The notes under the pieces are model-generated. The model searched no databases. It saw nothing but the letters and a program-made list of their open reading frames with translations, and was not told the DNA's origin. This document shows, piece after piece, positions 42,373 to 50,488 of a DNA stretch of 64,000 bases. Origin of the DNA: Caldilineaceae bacterium. GTDB lineage: Bacteria; Chloroflexota; Anaerolineae; Caldilineales; Caldilineaceae. Location: assembly GCA_020634755.1 (NCBI GenBank), contig JACKBC010000028.1, positions 1 to 64,000 on the forward strand, read 5' to 3'. The translations under genes and the position numbers were made by a program. Position 1 is the first letter of the stretch; the number at the start of each line of letters is the position of its first letter.

Positions 42373-44604
42373 ATGACCTTAACCAGGAGTTATTCTGCCA
42401 TTTTTCAGCATATTCTCACAATGCCAAGATACCAGATGCCCTCCAGAATTGCAACTTCCCGTAATCAGTTGCAAAGCAGATTTTCGCATCCAATGAGCGC
42501 CGCTTTTGTCTGGTTGGCTGTGGCTGCTTTGGCCATCCTGCTGGCGCATACGCCCAGTGCAGCCGCGGCGCCTTCGCCACTGAAACCGGCCATGCAAGCC
42601 CAGTTGGATATACCTCAGTACGTACTCACTCCCATTGAATCGACCGACATTGAGCTGCAAGCACACACGGTTGACTATCGCCTTTCGGTCTTGCCAGACG
42701 GGCAGCTCGAACTGGCCGTGAGTGCCCAATATCGTCTGTTTAACCCGGGGACAGAAGCCGTTACCCAGCTGGTCATGCTGCGCAATGCCGCGAATGACGC
42801 CACAAGCTCCACACCCGCCGATCTGGTGCTGCTGCTGGACGAGCAGCTCCTAGCGCTGGAACCGGCGACCGATGGCGGATACACCACGCTGATCGGGCTG
42901 GCCGCCGATGGGCGCAGCACTGTGCGCGTGCAATACACCATGCCGCTGGCGGGCGAGGCGCTGCCTCTTTTGCGCTATAGCGTCTCTCACTTGCCGCAGT
43001 GGCCAGGCAGCACCAGCCTGCGCGTGACCTTTGCCCTACCCGAAGCGCTGTCCTCGGATCAATGGTTGCGCGTTGAACCGGATGGGTGGACCTATGCACC
43101 AACAGACAATGCCCGCGAGCCTTCCATACAGTGGCTGCGCGAGCCTGGTTTTACCGAACAACGTTTTGTTTTGCAATTTATTCATCCGGCTGTGAGCCAG
43201 CAACTGCGTGCCGCCCAACAGGCGGCGCAAACCACGCCCTCGGCCGCCACGTATGGCCCATTAGCCAAGCTCTACCAACAGCTCTATGACGATCCGGCCA
43301 TTAATAGCACCGGCGATCCCAGCGAGATTGCGGTGCGCGAGCGCTTTTATGCACAGGCCCTGGCCGCCTATTTGGATGGCATTGACAGCGCGGCGGGCGG
43401 TGGTTCAACTGAAGCCGGCACGCTGCATGCCGGGCTGGCGGCGCTCTACCGCAGCCGCGTGGTTGGCGTTTCACAAGACGAACACTATATTCTGCTCATG
43501 GTGGGCGAGATAGATCGCGCGCTGGATACGCTGCCGGCGGATGCGGGGCAGCGCGCCGAGCTGACTCGTTGGCGCTTTGAGGGACTCTATTCGCTCTTTC
43601 AGCAGGCGCGCAATCGCCAGGATTGGCGTGAGGCGCTGCGCTTGCTGGAACAGTTGGAGAGCCAGCTGAGCGCGGGCGCCCCCGCCGGTGGGCGATTGAC
43701 GCTGACCGACCTGGAAAACGAACGCCAGGCCATTCGCGTACAGCAAGCGCTGGAGGTGTTGGCCCAGGGGGAAACCGATGCGGCGATTGCCCTGGCCGGA
43801 CCCGACATTCAGAATGCAGCGCTGGCTCCTGCACCCGAATTGCAAAGCCTATTTGCCAATTGGCAGATCAGCAGCACGTTGACCGCCGATACCACAGCGC
43901 TGGCGCTGCTGGCCTACCCCGCCGCCGGACAGGAGCCCGCCGCCCGCAACGCCCTACAAAACATTGTCACGCGCTGGCAAACGGTTTCCACGGACCACAC
44001 AATTCAATTTGATGAGGGAGCAAATAGCGAAGCGGACGCGCCCTTGCGCTTGCATATAGAGGCGACCGCGCAAACATCACCTCTGCTGCTGGTACAGGCG
44101 CTGCCCGACAATGCCAATTGGGCGCTTTTGCGGGCGCTGCTCACCCAGCTCAACCCCACGGTAGAAAGCAGCGGCACTTTTCTGCAGCGCCACACAGAAA
44201 TAAGCCAGCCGCTGGATCTACGCAGCGTAGGGGACCATTGGAACGCCATGGCGGCCAACCTGAGCCAACAGGGTGCGACCTTTGAGGCCGAGGCGGCCCG
44301 CTTAAGTGGTGAAGGGACGCGCCAAGATGATGCAGCGCTACAGGCGCAAATTCAGGGCGTTAACTATAACAATGCGGCCCAAGTGTGGCGCGCTCTGCTG
44401 CGCAACAGCCGCGTCACGGTCATTTTACAGGCGGCAGACAATGGCGCGCCTACGGCCCGCTCTTGGCTCACCACGGTGGATGCGCCGCCGCAACTCTATA
44501 CGCTACAGGCACAAACCGTCAATCCGCTCCAGCTGTTGGGATTTGTGATCGCCATTGTGCTGGCCATATTGGGATTATCGGCGCTCCTTTGGTGGCTCTT
44601 ATAG
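42373..44604 (+). CDS. Large extracytoplasmic protein with N-terminal signal and C-terminal membrane helix, unknown
   Basis: 743 aa if started at 42373; ATGs at 42421 and 42493 are alternatives, and none has a good ribosome site. A hydrophobic segment FVWLAVAALAILLAHTPSAAAA acts as signal or anchor. The middle has a beta-rich region (about 75-270) and then Ala/Gln/Leu-rich helical segments that look TPR- or helical-repeat-like. The end is a membrane helix LLGFVIAIVLAILGLSALLWWLL. The topology is a protein held outside the membrane by its C-terminus. No domain recognised. Confidence 0.7.
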   Translation: MTLTRSYSAIFQHILTMPRYQMPSRIATSRNQLQSRFSHPMSAAFVWLAVAALAILLAHTPSAAAAPSPLKPAMQAQLDIPQYVLTPIESTDIELQAHTVDYRLSVLPDGQLELAVSAQYRLFNPGTEAVTQLVMLRNAANDATSSTPADLVLLLDEQLLALEPATDGGYTTLIGLAADGRSTVRVQYTMPLAGEALPLLRYSVSHLPQWPGSTSLRVTFALPEALSSDQWLRVEPDGWTYAPTDNAREPSIQWLREPGFTEQRFVLQFIHPAVSQQLRAAQQAAQTTPSAATYGPLAKLYQQLYDDPAINSTGDPSEIAVRERFYAQALAAYLDGIDSAAGGGSTEAGTLHAGLAALYRSRVVGVSQDEHYILLMVGEIDRALDTLPADAGQRAELTRWRFEGLYSLFQQARNRQDWREALRLLEQLESQLSAGAPAGGRLTLTDLENERQAIRVQQALEVLAQGETDAAIALAGPDIQNAALAPAPELQSLFANWQISSTLTADTTALALLAYPAAGQEPAARNALQNIVTRWQTVSTDHTIQFDEGANSEADAPLRLHIEATAQTSPLLLVQALPDNANWALLRALLTQLNPTVESSGTFLQRHTEISQPLDLRSVGDHWNAMAANLSQQGATFEAEAARLSGEGTRQDDAALQAQIQGVNYNNAAQVWRALLRNSRVTVILQAADNGAPTARSWLTTVDAPPQLYTLQAQTVNPLQLLGFVIAIVLAILGLSALLWWLL

Positions 44605-44626
44605 CCTGGAAATACGCGGTAAGATA

Positions 44627-44649
44627 GGCGCCCATTAGAAATGGGCGCC
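44627..44649. terminator. Hairpin after the unknown membrane-anchored gene
   Basis: GGCGCCCATT-AGA-AATGGGCGCC, perfect 10-bp stem with 3-base loop, no T-run. 23 bases after the stop. Confidence 0.5.
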
Positions 44650-44748
44650 ACCAACGTGAAACGCTCCCTTCCTGTTGTGTTTTCCTGGCGCTGCGGAAGT
44701 CGTGATCCATTGTAACGTTACACTGTTTTTTTGCACATATTTGCGTTT

Positions 44749-44918
44749 TTGACGAAAAAAGTGCATCTGCGTATAATAGGACCGTCAGACGCTGTAGGTT
44801 TTATGTGTAAACATGCGTGCTTTTGGGCTTACTGGGTCTGGGAGTGCGCTTTTTTTATGCCTGAAACCCACTGCTGGCGTCTTAGTCAATGCGTTCACTG
44901 GAGTAAGGAGGTTTCTTT
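44749..44918 (+). promoter_or_regulatory. Promoter and long 5' leader of the cold-shock gene
   Basis: TTGACG at 44749-44754, 17-base spacer, TATAAT at 44772-44777. The transcript start would be near 44784, giving a leader of about 135 nt ending in AAGGAGG before the ATG. Long leaders are usual in cspA-type genes, where they control translation by temperature. A perfect palindrome TGTAACGTTACA lies upstream at 44711-44722. Confidence 0.75.
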
Positions 44919-45131
44919 ATGGGAGAGCGCAAAATTGGTACGGTTAAGTGGTTTAATGATCGAAAGGGCTATGGCTTTATTGCTCAAGAGGACGGAAACG
45001 ATGTATTCGTACATTATTCCGCTGTAATGGGCGATGGATACAAGAGCCTGATCGAGGGACAGCGTGTAGAGTTCACTATTGAAGAAGGACCCAAAGGACC
45101 AGCCGCAGCTGCCGTACAGAAGCTGGGCTAA
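44919..45131 (+). CDS. cspA: Cold-shock domain protein
   Basis: 70 aa, standard length for a single cold-shock domain. RNA-binding motifs: GTVKWFNDRKGYGFIAQ (RNP1) and DVFVHYSAVMGDGY (RNP2), then GQRVEFTIEEGPKGPAAAAV. It binds single-stranded nucleic acid and melts RNA structure. The AAGGAGG site is 7 bases before the ATG. The gene has its own promoter and two downstream hairpins. Confidence 0.97.
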   Translation: MGERKIGTVKWFNDRKGYGFIAQEDGNDVFVHYSAVMGDGYKSLIEGQRVEFTIEEGPKGPAAAAVQKLG

Positions 45132-45173
45132 CAGAGTAGTATCTGCACCAAGTAGTAAACCACAATCACCAAG

Positions 45174-45213
45174 GGGGGAAAGGCAGGAGAATCTTCTGAG
45201 CTTTCCCTTTTTT
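45174..45213 (+). terminator. Terminator of the cold-shock gene
   Basis: GGGAAAG pairs with CTTTCCC, followed by TTTTTT. Starts about 40 bases after the stop codon. Confidence 0.7.
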
Positions 45214-45251
45214 AATTCTCCCTCACCTCCTTCTTTTTCTTTATTCTGAGG

Positions 45252-45330
45252 CAAGTTGGCCAACTTATTTTTCGTGACGAAAAGCGGCGTTTTCCATTGG
45301 GATAGCATTCCAACAGAAAACGCCGCTTTT
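45252..45330. terminator. Palindrome and bidirectional terminator between cspA and the GH4 gene
   Basis: AAGTTGGCCAACTT at about 45253-45266 is a perfect 14-bp palindrome followed by ATTTTT. It is followed by AAAAGCGGCGTTTT (45280-45293) pairing with AAAACGCCGCTTTT (45317-45330), with an inner TTGG/CCAA pair. Together they end the GH4 transcript (minus) and back up cspA termination. Confidence 0.8.
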
Positions 45331-45379
45331 TATTACAAATGCAATCGGACGCATCAAATCAAGGCCAGGGGCATCTAAC

Positions 45380-46783
45380 CTAACGCAGCTTTCGCTCCAT
45401 CAACATAGCACTCTCGCCATTTACAAATTTGAAGAACTCATCCACCTCTTCATGGCCCTCCACGCCCATTACGTCTTTGACTAAGGCCACGGCTTGCTCG
45501 TAGCTGTGCGTCTTATTAGATTGCAGCGCGTTCCAAATAAGCTGTGTGCGGTCACCCGTTTTGTAGGCCAATAGTTCACGCTCCATGGCGAGCCAGTTGG
45601 GATAGATCATTTCGTACATGACTTTGGGCGGCAGCGGCTCGACCTGCATGGGGAAGACACCACCTTTGTTGATAATGGCGGGCACTTCGACCACTACATC
45701 ATCGGGAATGCCGGCCAGAACGCCATTGTTGGGGATATTCACTTCGAACTGCTCTTCCACATTGTTGACCAGCGCATCGATAATTGGCACCTGCTGCTCG
45801 CGCGTCTTTTCCTGGCCCAATTCCTGCACCACGCTGGCTTTGGGGTCACTGGCCAGACGCTTGATCATGGCCAGCTTCTCTTCGAGCCCCTTTACATATT
45901 GCGGGCGCGCAATGTCGGTGTCCGGGCCGCCAAACTTATCAAAGAACCAAAACTGTTTGGTCGCCAGATCGGTGTGATACCACCAGCTCTGGCCGCTGCG
46001 CACCGTGTCGCCAATGGGCATGAGGCCATACATCATATACTGGTGGATGGCGCCCTTAGACATCTGAATATCATGGGTGCGCTCCGGTACATGGGTGCGC
46101 CAATATTCATCGGCCTTGGTCTCAATCCACTCGTCAATCATGGGATACATATCCTGGCCGCGATAGTAACAGAAGGTGAGCCAGACATTGTGGTTTAGGC
46201 CAGGCGCTTGCCAGGTTAGATCTTTGAGGCTGTTGATCTCCAGCCCCAGCGTACGCGCAATACCATAAACGCCATAATGGCCGTGGCAGAGACCGATAAT
46301 CTTGATGTCGCTTTCGCGCGTCATCAGCGTACAGCCGGAAAAGACTGGGTTGCCCGACTGAATGAGCCAGGCATCGGGGCAGATCTCTTCCATGTCGCGC
46401 ACTACGCTCATCATCAAATTAAAGTTGTAGTAGGAGCCAGGGACGCTGGCGCCCGTGCTGTAGTAGTAGCCATGCTTGGCAATAATATCGCGCATGGCGG
46501 CCGCGTGGTAGTGACCCTTGGCATCGGCGGTGTTGATTACAAAGTCGGCATCGCGCAGCGCTTCATGGCGATCTGTGGTGCTCTCAATGCGCAGGTCCTG
46601 GCCCAATTCTTGGCTGTAGCGTTGCGCCAGTTTGGTAATCATGGGCAGGCGCTCTTCGTTGATGTCCATAAAATGCACAAAGCTGCCCGCCAAGTTGGGC
46701 GTGAGGCAGAGGTCTTTGACCAGACCAAGCGAAAAGGTAGCGCTGCCGGCGCCGATAACGGCAATTTTGATTGGGGTTGGCAT
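45380..46783 (-). CDS. Family 4 glycoside hydrolase (NAD- and Mn-dependent)
   Basis: 467 aa from ATG 46783 (GGAGG 6 bases before). NAD-binding KIAVIGAGSATFSLGLVKDL at the N-terminus, VINTADAKG, SGNPVFSG, metal ligands C166-H167 in GLCHGHYG, and the LNHNVWLTF block. GH4 enzymes cleave by transient oxidation at C3 and elimination. The CHG form, rather than CHS or CHE, suits the alpha-glucuronidase/galacturonidase side of the family, but substrate assignment from three residues is uncertain. Last gene in a minus-strand run that includes oligosaccharide/peptide uptake proteins. Confidence 0.9.
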   Translation of the reverse strand: MPTPIKIAVIGAGSATFSLGLVKDLCLTPNLAGSFVHFMDINEERLPMITKLAQRYSQELGQDLRIESTTDRHEALRDADFVINTADAKGHYHAAAMRDIIAKHGYYYSTGASVPGSYYNFNLMMSVVRDMEEICPDAWLIQSGNPVFSGCTLMTRESDIKIIGLCHGHYGVYGIARTLGLEINSLKDLTWQAPGLNHNVWLTFCYYRGQDMYPMIDEWIETKADEYWRTHVPERTHDIQMSKGAIHQYMMYGLMPIGDTVRSGQSWWYHTDLATKQFWFFDKFGGPDTDIARPQYVKGLEEKLAMIKRLASDPKASVVQELGQEKTREQQVPIIDALVNNVEEQFEVNIPNNGVLAGIPDDVVVEVPAIINKGGVFPMQVEPLPPKVMYEMIYPNWLAMERELLAYKTGDRTQLIWNALQSNKTHSYEQAVALVKDVMGVEGHEEVDEFFKFVNGESAMLMERKLR

Positions 46784-46821
46784 TTGGTTCCTCCAGAGAT
46801 TTGCAGTTGGTGATTGGTGGC

Positions 46822-46874
46822 TGGTTGCCGGCTGTTGAGAATGGCAGAGGCCAGCGACTGGCAACCGGCAACCA
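46822..46874. repeat. Inverted repeat between Grx-TrxR and GH4 genes
   Basis: TGGTTGCCGG (46822-46831) and CCGGCAACCA (46865-46874) are perfectly complementary, with shorter CTGGC/CCAG repeats inside. No T-run. It fills the 100-base spacer between the two genes. Confidence 0.5.
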
Positions 46875-46883
46875 ATGACAAAA

Positions 46884-48125
46884 TTACACAGTTTTCAAAT
46901 ACTCGCGCACCAGCAAAGCCGCTGTTGCGCCTTCACCGGCGGCGCTGGCCACCTGCTTTGTGCTGCCGGAACGCACATCACCGGCGGCGAAAATGCCCGG
47001 AATGCTGGTTTCCAGGACCGCGGGTTCGCGCGCTTCATATCCGGCGGGGCGGTCGCCATCGTGCACCAGATCGTGGCCGGTGATGATAAAGCCCCATGAA
47101 TTGAGGCGCATGTCGGTTTCCGCCAAAAATTCCACATTCGGATCCAGGCCGATGAAGATAAACGCGCCATCCACCTCCAGCGTGCTGGCTTCGCCACTCT
47201 CATTGTTGTGCAGCTTCAGCTGGTTGAGTTTGGCATTGGCGCCCACAAATTCATCCACTTCGGTGTGCCAGCGCACATCAATTTTATCATCTTCGGCCAC
47301 CTTTTCCTGAATTACCTGGCTGGCCTTAAACGCATCGCCGCGCACGAGAATGGTCACATGGTCGGCAAACTTTGTCAGCAAAAGGCTCTCTTCGGCGGCG
47401 CTATTACCGCCACCCACCACGGCCACTTTTTTGCCTTTATAAAACGGGCCGTCACAGGTGGCGCAAAAATGTACACCCGCGCCAATATAATCGCTTTCGC
47501 CCGGCGCACCCAGCCGCCGATAGCGACTGCCGGTGGTGATGAGCAGGGCACAGGCGCTATATTCGGCGCCATCGCTGGTGGTGACCACATGATAATTGTC
47601 GTGGCTATGTATTTTGACTACGTCCTGCGCTTGCAGCAATTCCACGCCAAAGCGTTCGGCCTGCTGACGGAGGCGATTGGCAAATTCAATACCCGCCACG
47701 CCGTCGGGAAAGCCGGGCATGTTGTCCAGCTTTTCAGTAGCGGCGGCCTGCCCGCCCAAGGCGGCGCGTTCGATCACCAGCGTGTCGATTCCTTCACGGG
47801 CTGTATAGAGCGCCGCCGTCAACCCCGCCGGTCCGCCGCCCACCACAATGAGCGGATAGTGAGAATGTTTGGCTGATGTTTTCAGCCCCAGCTTTTGCGC
47901 CAAATCGGCATTGCTGGGCTCCACCAGAAACGAACCATCTTCAAACACAATGGTGGGGATAATGCGCTTGCCATTGTTTTTTTCAATGACAAGCTGTTCC
48001 GCTGCGGCGTCTTGCTCAATATCGACCCAGCTATAGGGAATCTGATGTTCGCCCAAGAATTGTTTGCTGCGCCGGCAATCGGGACACCAATAGGCGCCAT
48101 AAAGGGTAATTTGCGGTTCAGACAT
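46884..48125 (-). CDS. trxB: Glutaredoxin-thioredoxin reductase fusion
   Basis: 413 aa. Residues 1-80 are glutaredoxin-like with C14-P-D-C17 (GAYWCPDCRRSKQFL). Residues 95-413 are thioredoxin reductase: FAD site VVGGGPAGLTAALYTAREG, redox-active FC221-A-T-C224-D, NADPH site VAVVGGGNSAAEE and GIFAAGDVRSG. AAAGGAA lies 5 bases before the ATG. The gene starts 11 bases after the thioredoxin/NHL lipoprotein gene, indicating a shared redox role. Confidence 0.95.
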   Translation of the reverse strand: MSEPQITLYGAYWCPDCRRSKQFLGEHQIPYSWVDIEQDAAAEQLVIEKNNGKRIIPTIVFEDGSFLVEPSNADLAQKLGLKTSAKHSHYPLIVVGGGPAGLTAALYTAREGIDTLVIERAALGGQAAATEKLDNMPGFPDGVAGIEFANRLRQQAERFGVELLQAQDVVKIHSHDNYHVVTTSDGAEYSACALLITTGSRYRRLGAPGESDYIGAGVHFCATCDGPFYKGKKVAVVGGGNSAAEESLLLTKFADHVTILVRGDAFKASQVIQEKVAEDDKIDVRWHTEVDEFVGANAKLNQLKLHNNESGEASTLEVDGAFIFIGLDPNVEFLAETDMRLNSWGFIITGHDLVHDGDRPAGYEAREPAVLETSIPGIFAAGDVRSGSTKQVASAAGEGATAALLVREYLKTV

Positions 48126-48136
48126 GATTGCTTCCT

Positions 48137-50407
48137 TTACTCACTCAATTCAACCTGATAGGTGAGCAGAACTTCGGGTTGGCCGGCCTGGCCGTTGGCA
48201 TCGGTTACCACCAGCGGCTGTTCCAGACGCGTCTGGTCGATTAGGCAGAGGCTTTCGGTTTCCGCCTGACAGTAGATAATGGTCAGGTCGGCAATCAATT
48301 CGCCCCGCCCCGGTTGGAACGTGGCCGCCAACGTGAGCGGAAACTCGGGCCCGGCAATGGAACGATTGGCGTCCGGCTCTAGCACCACCAAGTCGCCATC
48401 ACCCGCATTCTGCACATGCCACTCCATGCTATAGGGCGCCAGATCGTTGATCTTATAGCCAGCGGGTAGCTTCACATCCAGCGTGACAACGCCAGGACCA
48501 GCCGCCACCTGTACCGGCTCCAGCACAATCTGGCGGTCACCAAAGGGCTCATTGGCGCGTGACGCTGTAAATTGCTGAATGCCCTTGAGCACGAGCGTGC
48601 GCGTTTCCAGCGTGGTCAGATCAATAACGCGGATGGCGTGGTTATTGGTGTCCGCCACATAGAGTTTGCCGGCCGCGGCATGAATGCCGCCCGGCTCGTA
48701 AAAGAGGGGATCGGCGCCATCGCGCCAGCCGCGTGTGCTCCCCAATAGGGTGGTCACCGTACGGGTGGCTGGCTCCAAACGCTTGATCTTATTGTTATAT
48801 GTATCGGCAATATAAAGCGCGCCGTCGACCAGCGCCAGCCCCTGCGGATGCTGTAAGCGCACGTCGCGACCGACCCCGTCCACATCGCCAAAATCAAAGA
48901 GCGAAATACCCAGCCCAGTCAACGTTTCCACCGTATTGGCCGCCGCGCCAGGCGCCACATGCGCCACTCGCATGGTGCTGGCTTCCGTATCGGCAAAGTA
49001 GAGCGCGCCGCCATCGCCCAGCGCCAGCGCGCTGGGTTGCGCCAGCTGCGCCGTGTCAAACGGGCCGTCTGCATATCCTTCCAGGGCGTTGCCCACCAAC
49101 GGCGCAACCACCCCCGCCGCCAGATCAAGCGTCCACAGCTGATGCACACCCGCCATGGCCATGTACAGCGTTTGGCCATCCAGAACCAGATCCCAAGGCG
49201 AACTGAGCCGTGTTTGCAGCGCCGCCCCACCTTGGACTGGTGGACCGGGAATCTTTTCGCCCGTGCCGGCCACGGTTTCTACCCGCTGGTTGACCAAATC
49301 CACACGGCGCACAGTGTGGTTGCCGGCATCGGCCACATAAAGCGTCTGTTCGTCGGGGGATAGGGCCATGCCTTGCGGCTGCGTAAAGCGCGCGCTTTGC
49401 CAGTCACCATCGTGCAAGCCTGGTTCGCCCTGGCCAATAATGCCCAGCACCTGGCCACTTTCGGGATGCGCCATCACTATGCGATTGTGATTGGTGTCGG
49501 CAATAAAGAGCCGCTCACCGGACGGAGCCGCCAATACTTTGCCGGGAAAGGAAAGAACGCTTTCCGGCAATCCCTCGCGCTCCAGTTTGAGGCGCACCGG
49601 CGTCGCGTCTAGCTTTCCGCGGGCGGCAAAGGCATCGCGCAGCTGGCGAATGAGCGGGTTGAATGCGTGATAGACACCTTCGCCCAGATGCAATCCGGCA
49701 ATGTTGCCGGCCGGATCAATGAGCACAATGGTGGGCCAGGCGCGGGCGTTCCAATCATACCAAAGGGTTAGATCTTTATCGTTGATCACCGGATAATCCA
49801 GCCCATAACGCAGAATCATTTGGCGAATGTTGTCGGTTTGGCTTTCATTGGTAAATTTGGCCGAATGGATGCCGATGACCACCAGTTCATTGGGGTAGTT
49901 GGCTTCGAGCTGCTTGAGTTCGGGAAAGTTATGCACGCAGTTGATGCAGCCATAGGTCCAGAAATCGAGCAATACAATTTTACCGGTCAATTGGGCCAGG
50001 CTCAGCGGACGGTCCGTGTTGAGCCACTCCAGATCTGCGGGGAATTCAGGCGCTCTGTCGGCATATAGGTCCGGTTCAGACGAGCCGCCCGGTGCGCCGC
50101 CGCCAAAGAAGGCATCGGAGGCATTGACTTGACTCCCGTTGCCCGCTTTTGTCGCCGCTACGGTAGGCGCAGTTGTCACAGTGGCAGTTGTCGGAGAAGC
50201 AGCGATTGTAGAAGCAACTGGCGTGGGGGCGGCTGTTGGCGGCGCGGTGATCGTGGCGGGGGCAACAGCTGCCGTGGCCGTGGGGATGAGCGTGGGAACG
50301 GCAAGCGTGGTGGGCGCAGCACTCCGATTACAAGCGGCCAGGCTCACGCTCATTAGCAGCACGAGGCAGAACCACCGGATGCAGTGGAAGGTCTGCGTTC
50401 TTATCAT
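48137..50407 (-). CDS. Thioredoxin-like/NHL-repeat lipoprotein (NHLRC2-like)
   Basis: 756 aa from ATG 50407. Signal with lipobox MSVSLAAC, a Thr/Ala/Pro-rich linker, then a thioredoxin-like domain at about residues 110-265 with WTYGCINCVHNFPEL (the CINC active site typical of NHLRC2-type proteins). NHL beta-propeller blades follow (LFIADTNHNRIVMA, LYVADAGNHTVRRVD, LYIADTYNNKIKRL, LYVADTNNHAIRVI). The C-terminus resembles a cytochrome c biogenesis DsbD-N-type beta domain. Exported thiol redox or scaffold role; paired with the Grx-TrxR gene. Confidence 0.88.
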   Translation of the reverse strand: MIRTQTFHCIRWFCLVLLMSVSLAACNRSAAPTTLAVPTLIPTATAAVAPATITAPPTAAPTPVASTIAASPTTATVTTAPTVAATKAGNGSQVNASDAFFGGGAPGGSSEPDLYADRAPEFPADLEWLNTDRPLSLAQLTGKIVLLDFWTYGCINCVHNFPELKQLEANYPNELVVIGIHSAKFTNESQTDNIRQMILRYGLDYPVINDKDLTLWYDWNARAWPTIVLIDPAGNIAGLHLGEGVYHAFNPLIRQLRDAFAARGKLDATPVRLKLEREGLPESVLSFPGKVLAAPSGERLFIADTNHNRIVMAHPESGQVLGIIGQGEPGLHDGDWQSARFTQPQGMALSPDEQTLYVADAGNHTVRRVDLVNQRVETVAGTGEKIPGPPVQGGAALQTRLSSPWDLVLDGQTLYMAMAGVHQLWTLDLAAGVVAPLVGNALEGYADGPFDTAQLAQPSALALGDGGALYFADTEASTMRVAHVAPGAAANTVETLTGLGISLFDFGDVDGVGRDVRLQHPQGLALVDGALYIADTYNNKIKRLEPATRTVTTLLGSTRGWRDGADPLFYEPGGIHAAAGKLYVADTNNHAIRVIDLTTLETRTLVLKGIQQFTASRANEPFGDRQIVLEPVQVAAGPGVVTLDVKLPAGYKINDLAPYSMEWHVQNAGDGDLVVLEPDANRSIAGPEFPLTLAATFQPGRGELIADLTIIYCQAETESLCLIDQTRLEQPLVVTDANGQAGQPEVLLTYQVELSE

Positions 50408-50488
50408 GCAAGGTTTTCCAAAAATAAAATGGCTCAACAGGATCTTATGTGGTCCCTGAGATCCCAAAGAACCAATGAATATCACGAC

